A stretch of DNA of 64,000 nucleotides from Tetmemena sp. SeJ-2015 (Eukaryota > Ciliophora > Spirotrichea > Sporadotrichida > Oxytrichidae): contig JAJKFJ010022712.1 in assembly GCA_027382625.1 (NCBI GenBank), positions 1 to 64,000 on the forward strand, in the 5' to 3' direction. Below, piece by piece: positions 22,590-37,479 of this stretch (the stretch's first letter is position 1; every line of letters starts with the position of its first letter). A program made the translations under genes and the position numbers. Under the pieces are notes generated by a model, which saw nothing but the letters and a program-made list of their open reading frames with translations, ran no database searches and was not told where the DNA came from.

Positions 22590-25500
22590 ATGAATAGCAA
22601 TTATCAAGAGCAGTCATAATTTACAGGAGGGTATTACAGCTCTCCTTCCCTAGCATCCAAAGCTTTAGATAGTATTTAAGCTAAGTTGCAGTCTCAAAAA
22701 TTCTATGACAAGATAGAAGCCATTGAAATAATTTCTCAATTGTTGACACGCTTTGCAGAGAAAAATAAATCTTCGAGCTCTCTATCAAGAAGTAAGACTG
22801 CTGACTCTTATGGAAAAAGTTCATCTCAAGGGTCCACCGAAACTCAACTAAATCAAGATCTTAGCTCATTCTATTTTCTTTGAATTATTAATAAAATGAT
22901 CTCCTTTTTTTATCATTCGATATTGACGCAGTGATGATAAACTCTCTTATGATGAAAATTGCAGAGTTTTACAAAAGTCATGACACCAACAACAAACTCA
23001 GAGCGCACCTTTTAAAGGAGGTCATTGCAAAAAACCACTCTGTGCTCGAGCAACATGTGTACAACAAAGAGGAGTTCACAAACAGACTAGCGCATCTTTT
23101 ACAATCGAACGATGCTCAGTCCAGAATAATTTCCCTTTAAGTCTTTTCATGGCTCCCTTCTTTCCTGTGTAGTAGATTAGACATTCAGCACAAGATATTA
23201 CTGATACTCACCACAACTTCAGATCCCTAGGAAAGAATGGTCGCCAATCAAACTATAAGCAAGCTGAGCAAGGGATCAGAAGTTTTTGCTCAAAGCATTT
23301 TAAACAAGGTTGAAGAAGTAGTTGGAAGTGGTTAGTTTTCTCTAGAGACAAGTTCATGCTTCATTAGAGCTTTGCCTTTTGTACAAAATAAAATTTAAGT
23401 TTTTAATTGTATCTACCCACTATGAGAATGCGAAGTTCATCTTAAGAACTGTTAAGTCTTTGTTCTCAAAGATATGAAAATAAACACATCTTATTATTAG
23501 CTAATTATTAAAGATTGACTAGATCTATGGAACGGAACTAGACTCTGACTTAATGCTGAGTCTAATCGAAGTCACTTATAAAGCTCCTTTAATTCTCTCA
23601 GATACTATATTTGATAATGAATTTTAATCTATGTTTTAATTACTGTAAACTTTCTGCTAGAAATTGATTGCTTTGAAGGCATAGAACTTTTATCAAGGAA
23701 GTTTCCTCTTCATATTACTCATATCTAATAACTTTCGAGCGTCCTTTAAAAGCAAGAGTCTTTCAAAAACGATAAGAACTTGCTGAATATAGTTCTGATT
23801 TAAAATAATTAAAATGAATTTTTGTGAACCAAAGGTTTTTGAACTGTCTTGCACTTGATGATTAATAAACACGGGAGAAATTGCTCACTGCTTCTCAATC
23901 AATAGATATTAATATGAAGGTTAAGCATGTTTAGCTGCTGCTGGACTCTTTTAAAAGACTAAGCAAGTTGCTTTTGAACTAGATATACTTTCTAATATCT
24001 AATAAGTCTCAGAGTAGCGAAGAAAAAGTTGATCTTCTTAGCTTCGAAATCAATCATCTCTCAATACTCTTTGTTGCATTTTTTGAATATGGAATCACGA
24101 AAACTTAGTAATTTCAAGCACAAATTAATTCAAATTGCAAGTTGCCTCAGCATATAAGAAAATTTATAAATGAAATTCATTAAGCTTTGCGACAATAAAG
24201 ACGAATCAAAAAATATAATTCATACTTCCCTTTTTTGAGAAAAACCATGCTCAAAGTTGATTTCTATGAGGTAGTTTAAATAAAAATAAATCAAGAGGAA
24301 ATACAGTCATAAATTCTCAATTTATAGATATGAATTCAATAAAAAGTAAAGGAATAAGAAAAAGAGATTAATAAAAGCTCTTAATCATGGAGGTTTTCAC
24401 TACAGAAAGCTTTATTTTTGTTGGACCTACCATTAACTCGGCTTCCCTATTCTTGGCCGATGCATCTTTTTTTTATCTGCTGATTGGGTACTATTTTAGC
24501 TTATTATTAGTTCTACCACTGATTTTGCTATTGATTAAGCTCTTCAGGACTAGATTAGATATATCCTCTATGGGAGTTGTTATAAATTCCGTTAATTATT
24601 TGAAATTATTAATGAAGGACTTAAATTCAAATCCCACTACCATAATCAGGACTCCAACAGTCACTTCTTCAACTCTTCATATTAATGTTCCGATTTATTT
24701 TAGATTCTTAGGTATAGTGCGAGGATTTAAGCCTTAAGAAGATTATGTCGAAGATAAAATTATTCTCATAAAAAATTTCTTTAACTTACTTGAGACTCTG
24801 CCAGAATACTTTATTGAAAAGCTTCTAAAAGAGCTTATATTAAATAGGAAACGTCTTTAGATATTGGAAACTCATTTCATTAGGATATTTTTTAGGAAGA
24901 AATTGGATTTAGGCTTAATGCATATGACCCTTCAAAACCTAATGGGTAAATTTTCTAATGAGCGCACTTTTATTCTAGAGTACATTAGATTGGTTGCAGA
25001 CTTCATAAAACTAATAGAAGAGCTAAAAAAATTTATTGTGAGAAAGGAAGGGGACTTTTATATAAAATTCTATCCAATCAAAATAAGCATATTAAAAAAT
25101 ACAGATTTATTAACATGAACTTTTCTGTGACGATATATAATTACAAGGACAAATTTTATAATGATAAATCGTTTGCATCTTTGCTGTTGAAATTTCAATC
25201 TTGCACCTTCAAAGCAGCTGAAGTCCTCTCTTAGTATGACATCTAAGGCAAGGATATACTTGAGGCAAGAGATATTGTATAAGGTGACAGCACAAGTGAG
25301 CCTTACAGATTTTTCTTCATTTATCAGTGGCTAGCTATTGTGGAAGGAATAGTCTAATTAGAGGATCTAAAATTGAACTTATCGCAATTGAAAGCAAAAG
25401 CTAGTTTAATTATTCTTAAATATTATCTTTGTAAAGTGGGAGAAAGTAAAGAAGCTTGGGTAATTGAGCAAGAGTTTAATTAAATCAAGCTTCAGCATTT

Positions 25501-26218
25501 GAAAGATCTGAACAGTCAGATTCGAAACTTAGAGAAGATACAGGGATTCGATCTCATAGAGAAGATTGAATTCTATTTGTTTGAAGAAGAATTAAGAACT
25601 TTTGTTTTCGAGTTGAGAGAAGAGCTCTTCTATCTTATGCCTCCTCCTTATATCATAATCTCACCCATACTCACTCAAGAAATGTTTTAACCCAAAAATC
25701 AATAATAGAGGTAAAATAATATGATTCAGGATGAGATATAAGTTCAAAGGGATCAAGATTTCTTATTAGATGTGAAGCTTCAACTTTCAAACTGCTCTTC
25801 AAAAGTGAAACAGAAACTCGATCTATGCAAATTTGACTGGTCAATCATTTTGAATCATGCTTCGCATTTCAACATCAAGTCTTCAGAGGTCATATCTCTC
25901 CACAGAAAGATAATTTCTTTGAAGAAGGAAAATGATTATAGCAGCGAGACAGATTCAGATTTAGAAAGTGATAGCTCAACTGTCTACCATTTAGATCAAA
26001 GGAGTTAATAGCCTGCGAAAAGCTTGAAGTCTCAGAATCAATTTGGCTAGAGATCATTTGGATAATTTTCTGGAAGTAAAGAGCATGAAGTTTAGCTTCT
26101 TTTGAGATTTCCTACTGTAGGCTAATACTTATTAAGGCTAGAAGCTACTCTAATTAATAATCAGACCTAAGTAATTGGAATTGAAACTTTAAAGCACCTT
26201 AAGTTTAAAGTTTATTGA
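22590..26218 (+). CDS. INTS7: Integrator complex subunit 7 (INTS7) homolog, germline copy split by IESs
   Basis: ATG 22590, TGA 26216-26218, TAA/TAG as Gln. The N-terminus (ALDSIQAKLQSQKFYDKIEA) is followed at 22931 by INSLMMKIAEFYKSHDTNNK, then a HEAT-like stretch ending near FAQSILNKVEEVVGS (~23330). These line up with the N-terminal repeats of animal INTS7, where ILINSAFLKLADVF, HSNDPVAR and ICNKISEM occupy the same places. Further segments: 23390-23480, 23515-23625, 23640-23790, 23830-24270, 24387-25110, and a long open frame from ~25115 to the stop, with an acidic-Ser patch (~25935-25985) and a terminal beta-like region (LLLRFPTVGQYLLRLEAT) resembling the INTS7 C-terminus. Integrator processes snRNA 3' ends and attenuates Pol II transcription in the nucleus. 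Frame changes near 22880, 23340, 23640 and 25110 mark probable IESs or introns. Confidence 0.7.
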
Positions 26219-26340
26219 AATTATAGCTTGATACTAGAATTTTAAATTGTTTTCTTAATTAAAATCGTGATGTAATGTTTTAATGCGACAATTATATGCT
26301 TTATCTTCAATTGTTTAATTTAATAGAGTAAGATAAATGT

Positions 26341-28608
26341 GAATACTTCATAATAGCTGCTTTTCTCATCAGGCCCACTACTTTTATTTGAGCTTATTTT
26401 AAACATCTATTTAACTATGGCTTCTTTGGTTTTCCCTTTTGCGTCTATTTACGGGGCTTGGCTGGCATGGCTCTTAATTATTATTTCTCTCTACGACAGC
26501 GCTAATGAAATCCTTGATATTGAAGGGTGAACTAATTTTAGGCCTCACCACGTTCTTAAGTATTGAAGAGTGTCTACTTTAAAGGTGATTTTAGAAGGTT
26601 GCTCCCTAAGTAGAAATGGAAGAACCAGCTCGAGTTTAAGGGGAAGTTATTCTTTCAAGCGGAGAGAAAATGTTAATACTTCTCAAGTCATGAGAGGGAG
26701 AGGAAATTCTCTATTCTTTATGAAGTTGTCTTTATTATGTAGACGCCTCTTAGAAGACGCCTAAATTATTTTTTTTAATTAGAGAGTTGATTGGAGGAGG
26801 GGTCAAACTACTATTGCAGATTGGAGGTCTTAACTTTTCTTCTCTTTTCCACTAATCCTCAAAAATAATAATAATCCAGCTCTCTTCCTCTTTTCTATTA
26901 AAAATAGACGATGGGCTTTCGCGGTGACGTGGCACAACTGATCAAGGAGTTACGCCTGTGAATTACTTTAAATCGATTAAGTATTATATGCCCGTTAGGG
27001 ATGCTTAATTCCTAATAATTTAAATCTATTAAAAATAGAAAGAATATTACTTGACTCTCAAGATCTCTATCACCAGTATTTGAGTTTGGAATCTGAGAAA
27101 TTATTTTCCCTTTTTTATTTTGAGCTACTTCCTCAATAAATTCTTATCTTTATTCAAGCCTAGTCGCTAAGTTTTGTCTCTCGAGCTTGTCGTGTTAAAT
27201 TTATTAAAAATATTGTTCGCTGGAGTTTTTCAATATTACTGTGCTGCTTTACTCTTTATTTGTTGACTCTCCGTCTTTGTACTTAGGTATTTTTGAAGGA
27301 ATTTTTTGCTACTAGAAGTATTTGTAGTCTGGTTCAAATGGAATTATTTTTGGATGAGAGGCTTCATACTCTTCCTTGGCTGCTGTATGAGAGAAAAATA
27401 TTAATATGAGTGAGTTCAAAGATCTTCATTTTCTTCAAAAGCTTCCTATTGATTAATATAGAATAAGAGAATAAGAAAATTATATTCTTTATTGATTTCG
27501 CAGTCCTCCCCCATCAATCTTATAAAATAAAAGCTTTAACTTTCTAGATCGTTATTAAAAAAAAACAAACAATGAATAATTTTTGCAATTATATTTTAAT
27601 TAATTTAATAGTCATAGCTTCTTTCTCGTACTCTACACATCTATTCTTAAATAACATACTTTGGTGAGCAAGAATTTTGCTTTAATAGGGAGGCACTTCT
27701 ATCAAGCCGCTAGCTGGCTGCATTATTTTCATTTTAGCCGAGGAATCTATCTGACTGGAATTCTTTCAAAATCTTTCGCTGATAAAGATATAAATAACTA
27801 TATTTTTTTATCTTATGGGCTGATACTTTTTTAGGAGAAGTTTCTTTAGGGATTTTGTATCTCTTACTGACTTTATAACCTTCACTACATCAAATAAAAT
27901 ACATTAGTGATACAAAAATAAGATAATTCATCAGCACTTCGGAGGTATCGTTCTATAGCTTAGTTGTATAAAGCACAGAATAAATTCTTTAATTTTTCAA
28001 TATTTTGGACATTAAGTTTATGTACTACTCATCTTTCTATCCCTCAAATAAATATTTTAAATAATTGAATTATAATAAACCATAATTTTCTGATATTTTT
28101 TATTTGTTGAATACTGTTTTTTGAGACAGAGGAAGCTCTTGAGAAAGTGAGAGCAGTATCTTTTCCCAATAGTGAAGTTAGGCGTGATCCTACTTTCGAA
28201 GAAACTTATTATCTTATCTGTCTGCAGGCCATGCTTGTTGGGAGATTGCTATTTTTTAATATTTTTTAGGGGTGAGTAAATTTTATTAGAGGGAGATGAG
28301 AAACTTAATCTAATAAATAAAATAAAAATTCCTTATTCACTTAAATAATTTAGTAATCCTCTTGACAAAAGCAAATTAGTTTTTGAGCTGTTCAAGTCTG
28401 CTTCGTTATTGGAAAATGTCTGCTCGTTTTCACCTCCTTCCATAAGCTGAAATGGGATTATTGGCTCTATCTAGCTTTAATATTTTACGTTTTGAGGATA
28501 TCCTCCTCTCTAATTGAGCTAAATTTTACTGTCAATATTCTTCAGATTTTACTATTGGCTCACTATGTAAAACAAAATAGGATAATAATAATGCATTGAA
28601 AAGAAATA
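26341..28608 (+). CDS. Unrecognised multi-pass membrane protein, split by IESs
   Basis: Open plus-strand segments with TAA/TAG as Gln: 26365-26530 (strongly hydrophobic; ASIYGAWLAWLLIIISLYDS, ends ILDIEG before TGA), 27045-27412 (SLFYFELLPQQILIFIQAQS, then a hydrophobic span SILLCCFTLYLLTLRLC), 27680-27890 (LIGRHFYQAASWLHYFHFSR), 28112-28256 (acidic EEALEKV, then CLQAMLVGRLLFF) and 28420-28608 (DYWLYLALIFYVLRISSSLI, ending near QNRIIIMH with TGA). At least four hydrophobic stretches suggest a polytopic protein. It begins ~130 bases after the INTS7 homolog. I cannot join the segments into one exact frame and do not recognise the family; it may be more than one gene. Confidence 0.5.
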
Positions 28609-28903
28609 AATTTTACTTTGAGGTGCTTATTTGATTATATATTAGAATGAGAATAAAATTCGAGATATAGAAGTTATAATTTAATAAGTTTATGGGCCTG
28701 TCTTTTCATTTTCCTGATATACTAATTATTGTCGATTCATCAATTTTATTTCATTTTTCTACCCATTATTGTTGTTGTTTAAAATGCTTAAAGATTATTT
28801 ATTTATCAAAAAGACAATACTATGGTGATAAATATGCATACTTATTTATTAAAAGAATTATTTTCCCATTAAATCTCTAATATTTAATTTAATGTAAAGA
28901 GTA

Positions 28904-30264
28904 AGAATATGAATACAAAGATAAAATTATATTTTAGCGATAGTAGCAATCTGATTAGAGCTTATATTATTGAATTGCTTGAGAGTTTGTAATTTGATCT
29001 ACTTCTGAACTTTAAATATCTTCTTAAATAGTGATTGGTAATAAAATGGCTTGGAAGCAAATTTACACAAGTACCTAGTCACTATAATCAGGATGTTAGC
29101 AAAGCCTCCACACTAAACCAAAATGTCGACCAGACTCACCATCTCCCTCGTTATGAATATCTCTTGCTAGGCCTGATAAATATTTATCTAGAACATCTCG
29201 AAAAGAGAAAAAAAAATATATCCATTATATTTATCATGTTCTCTTTATAATAAGAGAAGGCTGAATAACTCCGGGAGTGTTGTCCATAGTGTTTAAACTG
29301 TAAAATTCATACTATTCCTCAAATAAATTAGCACACTGAAACAATTTAAAGCTAATTAAATTGAAAATACTTAGTAGAGAATAGACTCGATATCCAATTG
29401 TCATGAGTGTTCACATAATTTTTTTGGACTGTCATGATCTTCGTCACTGACTTTGTCAGGTCGAAGTTAATCAATATGAAATAATTAAACATATCGATTA
29501 TAAGTTATTGAACTGTTGCTTGATTTCATATTTGATGGGAGATTTATCGAACTCCACTTCGTCGAAGTAGGAGTTTAAATATCCAACTGTGATTGCTTAA
29601 ATGAGAAAAATATTTAAACTTTATCTATGCTGTAAATTAGAGAGCGCTTTGAATTTCTTCCATGGACTTGCAGACTACTGAGGAAGTTGAGGAGTTCTAG
29701 CAAGGGAAAACTCTCACTCTAAAATTAATTAAGATACAAAACATATTATGATCTTAGCATTCTCTTATTGGAACTTTCTACTTTCCCGAGCAGTTGCATA
29801 GTGAAGTTTGTAGGGCAATACCACCCAGGCTTATTATAGGTCAAATACAATAAGGTTATCGTGGATTGGTAGTATTTAAAATTGATAGTTTTTGTTACCT
29901 TTGTCAACAGCTGTATAGGAGTTTAATTTAGATCATAATATAATTTATTAAATTTCTAAAAATGAAAGAAAAAGCTATAGGATGGAATTGGAGAAGCAAT
30001 CTCACTAAAGGAACTGGAACCATTTATGATAACAAGTTGAAGTAAGTAAACCTTTATTATTAGACAATAATTATGATGATTAGTTTTGAGTTTAGCTCAT
30101 TTTTAGGACTTTCTATAACACTTTCATAGGCTGGTCATGAGACTTTAAGAAAGATGATTTGCTGCACTAAAATCATTTTAGTGCTTCATACTTACAGCAC
30201 CTGACTACTATTCATGATGGCAAGACTGTAGCAAAGTAGATTATCACTTCAAAGCAGAGATGAG
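28904..30264 (+). CDS. Unrecognised Cys-rich coding region, fragments only
   Basis: Plausible coding pieces on the plus strand: 28914-29030 (MNTKIKLYFSDSSNLIRAYI), 29035-29215 (HHLPRYEYLLLGLINIYLEH), 29270-29350 (CCPQCLNCKIHTIPQ, a Cys cluster), 29450-29640, 29655-29750 (MDLQTTEEVEEFQQGK), 29768-29935 (FPEQLHSEVCRAIPPRLIIG, FCYLCQQLYRSLIQ), 29962-30040 and 30108-30264 (TTIHDGKTVAKQIITSKQR before TGA). CxxC pairs hint at zinc binding. In-frame TGAs and frame changes between pieces imply IESs, introns or decay. Family not recognised. Confidence 0.35.
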
Positions 30265-30539
30265 TGTAAGTATTCTTTAGATGCTATCACTTTTCTTATT
30301 AAATGCTTGTAGGGTTTGAAAGGCGAGAAGGAGCAACAAACACAATAAGACAGAGGAAATAAAAGCAATAAAAATTAAAGCACTATTTAGACTAAGGACG
30401 AGAGTAATGCGAATACAAAATAAGAGTCAGCGCAAATAATTATGCATATCTGTATATTTATGAAGTGCATTTACCAAATCACCTCATTGTATTTTACCTA
30501 TATTGATGGAAAAATATGCAAAGATATTTTTTGAAACTT

Positions 30540-31261
30540 ATCCTCTATTTGTAAAGATAAAAACATTTACAAATAATGCCAAGATTAGACATTTACGAGG
30601 TGAGCGAAAGGAATCTATCGTCTGTGCAGCTAGCGAGAGGATAAGGGACTATTGTTCTTTATACTGTATAAGAGCCTTTTCCATAATAAAAATATTATGA
30701 AAAAATGTTCCATCTGAAACATATTTCATATCTTGGTAGTCAATGTTAAAAGAGAGGTAACTCTGCATGTTACTCTTGATGTCACTGTGATTTTTTCCAT
30801 CATAAAATTGTATACCCACAGCTATGTCAAAATTTTCGGTGGTCAAATTGAACGTGCTCAAGTTCTCCAAAGTAAATAGAGAAGATTACAGATATATTTA
30901 AACTAAAGTTGAATACTGGTTTCGCTAAACTATCTTTGCCTACTTCTCGATATTTATCTCATATATTTATACAGAATACTGCTTTCACACTTCTATTCTT
31001 GCAATAATATTCTGGAAATTTTGAAATATAAATATTTTGGTTATAAAATATATATTTTATTTTTGGCATAAGTATATTAAGGTATGAGTTGATAATATTG
31101 TTAGCGAGGACCATGATGAAAACAATGATTCCAAGCCTGGATAAAATGGTGACAAAGCCTCCAAAGACTGTCTAGTAATTTGACTAACCTTGGTACTCTA
31201 GAGTGATTGGGTAGCCATATAGGTCTGCCTTTCTCACTAACTATCTCACCTTCTTAAGCAT
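30540..31261 (-). CDS. Family member H: partial copy on the minus strand
   Basis: Minus-strand ATG at 31261 (MLKKVRQLVRKADLYGYPIT) followed by the family's FGGFVTIL motif and a membrane segment (LGIIVFIMVLANNII). The next segment (30870 downward) contains FDIAVGIQFYDGKNH, matching the FDYAVELVYRG block of other members. Downstream, only SNMQSYLSFNIDYQDMKYV-like sequence is recognisable; the Trp-Trp-Cys block, second membrane segment and tail are not found on this strand. The gene starts 100 bases from the poly-T/poly-A tract, so it may be cut by an assembly join, or be a truncated and inverted paralog. Confidence 0.55.
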
Positions 31262-31357
31262 TATAAATCATTATTTTTAAAAAGGATGATCTCAGAAATA
31301 TTCTATTTTATAATTTCTTTAAGGAAATTGAAATTTTTATAAAATAGAAGTATTCTT

Positions 31358-32570
<1,213 letters not shown>

Positions 32571-32576
32571 GAGGAG

Positions 32577-35500
32577 ATGCTTCATAATAATAAGAAGAGT
32601 AGGCAGGAGTCTAAATTCTTTGACTTTTTCTCTGAGAAGATAAAGTCTGCTGACAAGTTTGGGTTCCCAGTCTCTATGACCTTCAAGAGGGAAGTCACCT
32701 ACAAATCCACCTTTGGTGGCTTCATGTCAATTATAGCCATACTAGCTACTGCAGCTTACCTAGCTGCCTATTCTCTAAAATATTGTGTTTAAGTATTTAA
32801 AGAGGAATAAGTTTTATTGGAATAAATAGACATAGCTATTAACAGGAAGTCCTACACTATCAGTAACACCTAAATAAATTATATAAATATGCTAGATTAA
32901 ATAAGTTACCTTCGTCAACAAAGACTTTTACAAGGATTATGGAGACGTGGTCAAAATAAACACATAAACTATTGTAGATATTTTAATTGGTGTTTGACCT
33001 CTCAGAGTTTGATTTTGCAGTGCAGCTTAGTTACAGAGGAGATAATCTAACCATCTAAAAATATATAGCTTAATAAGTTAAACTTTTCATCTCCAAGTCC
33101 AACTTCAAAAATTAATTAAAGTATGCAATTTTTATGCTCTTATTTAATGACAAAAAAGGAAACAACTATGATTTTATTCAAGGACAATATTATTTTTTGT
33201 ACAGAAAAACATTTTTAGATAAAATTAGATCTCTTTTTTTATCTTATCTAGGCAAATATCTTTCTCAAAAGACCTAAAGATTGACTCTTATTGTGTATTA
33301 TTTTACAAAATTTCTATACATTTAATTGCTAATTTAAATTTGTAACTTTTACCTTTTCATTCTATATATACGAGTTTTCAATAATTTTAAGGTTATCAAA
33401 CCTCAATGACCTTTATGAATTTAATCATAGATGATTATTTATCCTAGTGTACAAAATCATAAAAGGCATTTATTGGTTAATACAATTTAATTAGAGATTT
33501 TATAAATCTACTCTTCTTCTGTATGCCATAATGTATCCTTTATGAATTTATAAATTTATTTGTTAACTTTGAAAAACTCTTCTTACTTTAGAATTCTCAT
33601 TTTCTTTTATTTTCAATTGAATTAATTTACAATTTGGGACAAAAATTATTTGCTAAAAGTAAAAAATGTTCATACTTAACATATGATAATTTATTCAGCT
33701 TAAGATTTTTATAAGGAGGAGTATTCTTTAAGAAATAGGATTGCTTGCTAAGTTTAAAATAAGTATTATCAAAGATTATAAAATTATAAAATTAACTTGC
33801 AGACATACTTCTCACTTGCAAATGTTAGTATTTAAATTTACACTTGCCTACTTTGAATTTTCCTCTAACGTTAAACCTAACTATACAGAAAATGATTTCC
33901 CTCAAGAGTTCCACTTCAACTATGTGTTTATGGACAGATGCATATTATATATAAATAACTTAAGAATTATTTAAACAAAAGGAATAAATAAAGATTTATA
34001 ATTCTGATAAATGATAATGGTGATGCTCAATTATTTCGGATAAATTAATTTATTAAATTTTTTAAATGCAATGACACTAGATTCTTTAATAAATATCATT
34101 AAGGATAAGAGATTTGTTTAATTCATGGGCTAGGCAAATGACAACTATTCTAATTGGTGGTGCCCTTAGGTGCACAACTTCACGCTTGCAGGGCCCTCAG
34201 TCACCTTTCGCAAGCTCTTCCTATTGAGTGTGTCGTACTGCGACCCTAATATTTCCTAAAACATTCTAAAAAGATTATAATTTGCATATTCTGGGTATAA
34301 ACTTTCCAGGGGAGAAATGCAAGACCAAAGCAGAGGCAGATGCACAAAATAATGCTATTTCTATATGATGTCACTATTTTATTATTGAGCACTTATCCCA
34401 TATATGACAGTAGTGACTGCCCAACTCACCCAATACTTTGAATCAGCTGCTTTCAGCGACCCCATCAAGTACTTCAATAATCATTAATTTCAAATATTCT
34501 ATATCTTATTTATTTGACTTCATAAAATCGGACTACGCATATTTCGGAGATGGCTCAAAAGATCTGCTTTTCAAGATGCAGAAGCAGCAAGCATTTTTGA
34601 AAGACTCTTGGCTTTACTCTAGCTTAAGTCAATAGAACTTGACTTATACGACTGTTAGAAAATAATTATCCAATCTACATTCAATTTAAAATTTTAATGT
34701 TAGATATTACTTCACTGATGTTGGGGCTCGCTTTGGAAATTCAATCATCAATATTTACATCACCTAAAAAAAGAAAAATTTTAACTCTTAAAGTTTGAAG
34801 TATTATTTTCCTAAGATGAGGCAATAAACACGACGACTCGGTAGGTGTTCAACTTTCTGGATGCTCTGTCTGCCACGGGAGGAATATCCTCAGTCATTCT
34901 CCTTATTTTTGGAATTTTCACTACTAGAATTCAAAAGACTCTCTAAACTAATCCACAATATATTTAATAGCAAATAATTATATTAACAGTTTACTTCCTA
35001 CACATGATGAGACAGCTGTTTGTGTGTATAGATGAGAGGGACAGGAAAAAATAAAATGAAAAGGAGGAAGCACGTTATAAAAATTAATTGCATTCCAAAG
35101 CTGCTTTAGAATCAGATTCATATCAAATTCAACTATATATATATCTTTAGAATAAATTATGGTTCAGTCTTTAAATTTAATCTCAATTAGAAAATAATTA
35201 GTAAGATGCTATTGAAGATTTGAGAAAAATATTTAAAGACTTATTTTGTATTCATTCCAAGAAGAAATAGATGAATTCGGGTCTCCTGTAACAAAATAGA
35301 AAAGAATGTTTTAAATACGTTTATATTTATTGACTTTGTAATTAAATTTTAATGAGTGAGGAGCCGTTTGATGATATGCTGAGGACTATGAAATCACCAG
35401 ACCCTCGTTATCCCAGCAAAAATGGTAATAGACCAGCCAAAAAAGCTGCTTCCGAAATCACTCTACTAAAGCTAGAAACAGCCGTTGGTAAACTAAGCCA

Positions 35501-37473
35501 ATATATTTACACAAATTTATAGATTTAAAATATGTTTAAGAATAAAAGTTCAAGCGGTTAGGAAATTATTGACATAAATGGAATACTTTCACCAAAGAAC
35601 CAAATTACCAATAGTAAGAAGACATCAGACGCTTAAAATTTTAAGTTATTAGTTAAATCATAATAAGTATGTGGGTTTAATAAAGAGATCTCTTTTTCTA
35701 ATAATCCGCTAACGTGTTTTGAAAACAGAAAATACTTTAAGCAATAAAAGCCTGTATTTGTGGGATGAGAGTAATTTTATTGAATAATGCCTATGATAAT
35801 ATTTTTCTCAATTGGCTTACTAATGATAACTAGTATACCTATTTTACAATCTCATGGCTATAATCTAGATTTCTTATTTAGTGAATTGTTTTTCAAATTC
35901 TCTCTGAAATATAAAAGTTCCATTTTATAATCCATAGGTAACTGATTAAATTTATCTCATTTTTTTCCTTTTTGATCATATCTGATTATCTCTCATTCTA
36001 TAATTTTATATCTTTAAAATGGGAACTTTTCAATTTCATCTTACCAGCAAAATTTGAAAGCTGAGAGCAAGCAAGATTAATATTTTTTTTGTAATAAGTA
36101 GTGAGGAGGATCCTATATAATAGACTTAGAAGTGCCTTTCAGCTGAATATTTCTCTCATGAAGTTTGCTATTCGCATGACCTTCAGACAAATGATCCCCT
36201 GTCTCTTCGGCAGAGAGACAAGGGCTGAGCTTCTTCAATTTATTTATAAAGAACGAAACTACTATTATCATTTAGAATTAAAATAGCAAAAATAAATCTT
36301 TTGTGAGCATTTTAATTCCTGCTTTGAGAAAATTCAAGGCTCATTATCAAAATTAGCTTAAACTGTGATTTAATAAATTTTATGACTCTTTCTAGCAAAA
36401 ATATTAAATTTTGGAACATTTTCAATCCTGAGATTCACAAGCCCATATCTTTAAAGAGAGAGAGAGATGTTTAGATTATTCATAAACTACTTTATATTTG
36501 CTAAATACCTATCGATATAAGTATTTAATTAAGTGTTGTTATAACAAAAGAGCTTAGTGATTTAATTTTTGTTTAAGAAATCAGAAGATATAAGAATGTT
36601 TGATTCAAATAAAATTAAATTTTATATTTCTTGCAAAGAAAGGTATAGAAAATCTGTAAAAGGAATTTGACATTGTGAGATTCATAAAAAAGGCCAGAAT
36701 AGAAGTAAAAGATTATAATTAGTTTTTTATTTTTTTAAATAGCTCACGCCTTGGGAACTATGTAACTTACTCCTTTCTAGAGACATCTCATTCCATATTT
36801 TAATAATAATGTCCTTGCAATCGACGAGACTGGAAAAAGAATAATCAAACCTAAGAGGTAATCTTTATAAAACTAAATCATTATTTAAATTGTGGGAATA
36901 ATTATTTCCTAAACCTACTATATAAAATGGCTCCATAATGAAGAAGCTTTCTTTATAAATTGTAATTTTAAGTTAAATCTAGTTTGAAGAAAGATCTGGA
37001 TGCCTCAATTAAAAACCAGGTCATCACTATGTCTGAATCTCTAAAGAAAGATAACTTAAAATTTAAGTTTAAAAACATATTCTTAAGATGTAGAGGAGTT
37101 GAGTATTCAGTACATGAAATAATAAAAGATCAAGAAATTCCTTAATAATTTACACTTTGAAAATTTGGAAAAACCATTTAAGATAGATTATTCTTTTTAT
37201 GAAAATGAAGAAGCTTATAGACCCATGGCTTCTATAATAGCTGGAAAAGGAAAGGATGCATCTGACCCCTTTAGAAATAAAAAACCTAATCAGCCAATAG
37301 AACACGTAAAGAAACAGCCTAAAGTCTCAGACTAAAAATTAATTTATGTTGGTTAGAAGAATATTTAGAATTACAAATATTTTTATTTTGTTGACCAAGT
37401 GACTATGATAAAGAAAGACAAAAAGAACAAGAAAAAGAGATTGCCCTAGAGAAAGGAGATAGGTGGAGAATGA
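32577..37473 (+). CDS. Family member B: two-TM ciliate membrane protein, complete germline copy
   Basis: ATG 32577. The first MDS to ~32790 holds the Lys/Ser N-terminus, DKFGFPVSMTFKREVTYKS and a membrane segment. Next: 32825-32880 (IDIAINRKSYTISNT), 32985-33060 (SEFDFAVQLSYRGDN), 33830-33950 (SSNVKPNYTENDFPQEFHF), 34135-34260 (NWWCPQ), 34300-34345, 34435-34470, 34530-34660 (KMQKQQAFLKDSWLYSSL), 34695-34765 and 34840-34950 (DALSATGGISSVILLIFG). The tail includes 34995-35095, 35352-35640, 36100-36240 (NRLRSAFQLNISLM), 36670-36705 (KEFDIVRFIKKARI), 36742-36860 (LTPFQRHLIPYFNNN) and a long Lys-rich C-terminus at 37110-37473 (TGA 37471-37473). Closest to member A. No in-frame TGA was noted in clear segments, so probably functional. 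Role unknown. Confidence 0.75.
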
Positions 37474-37479
37474 CTATTT

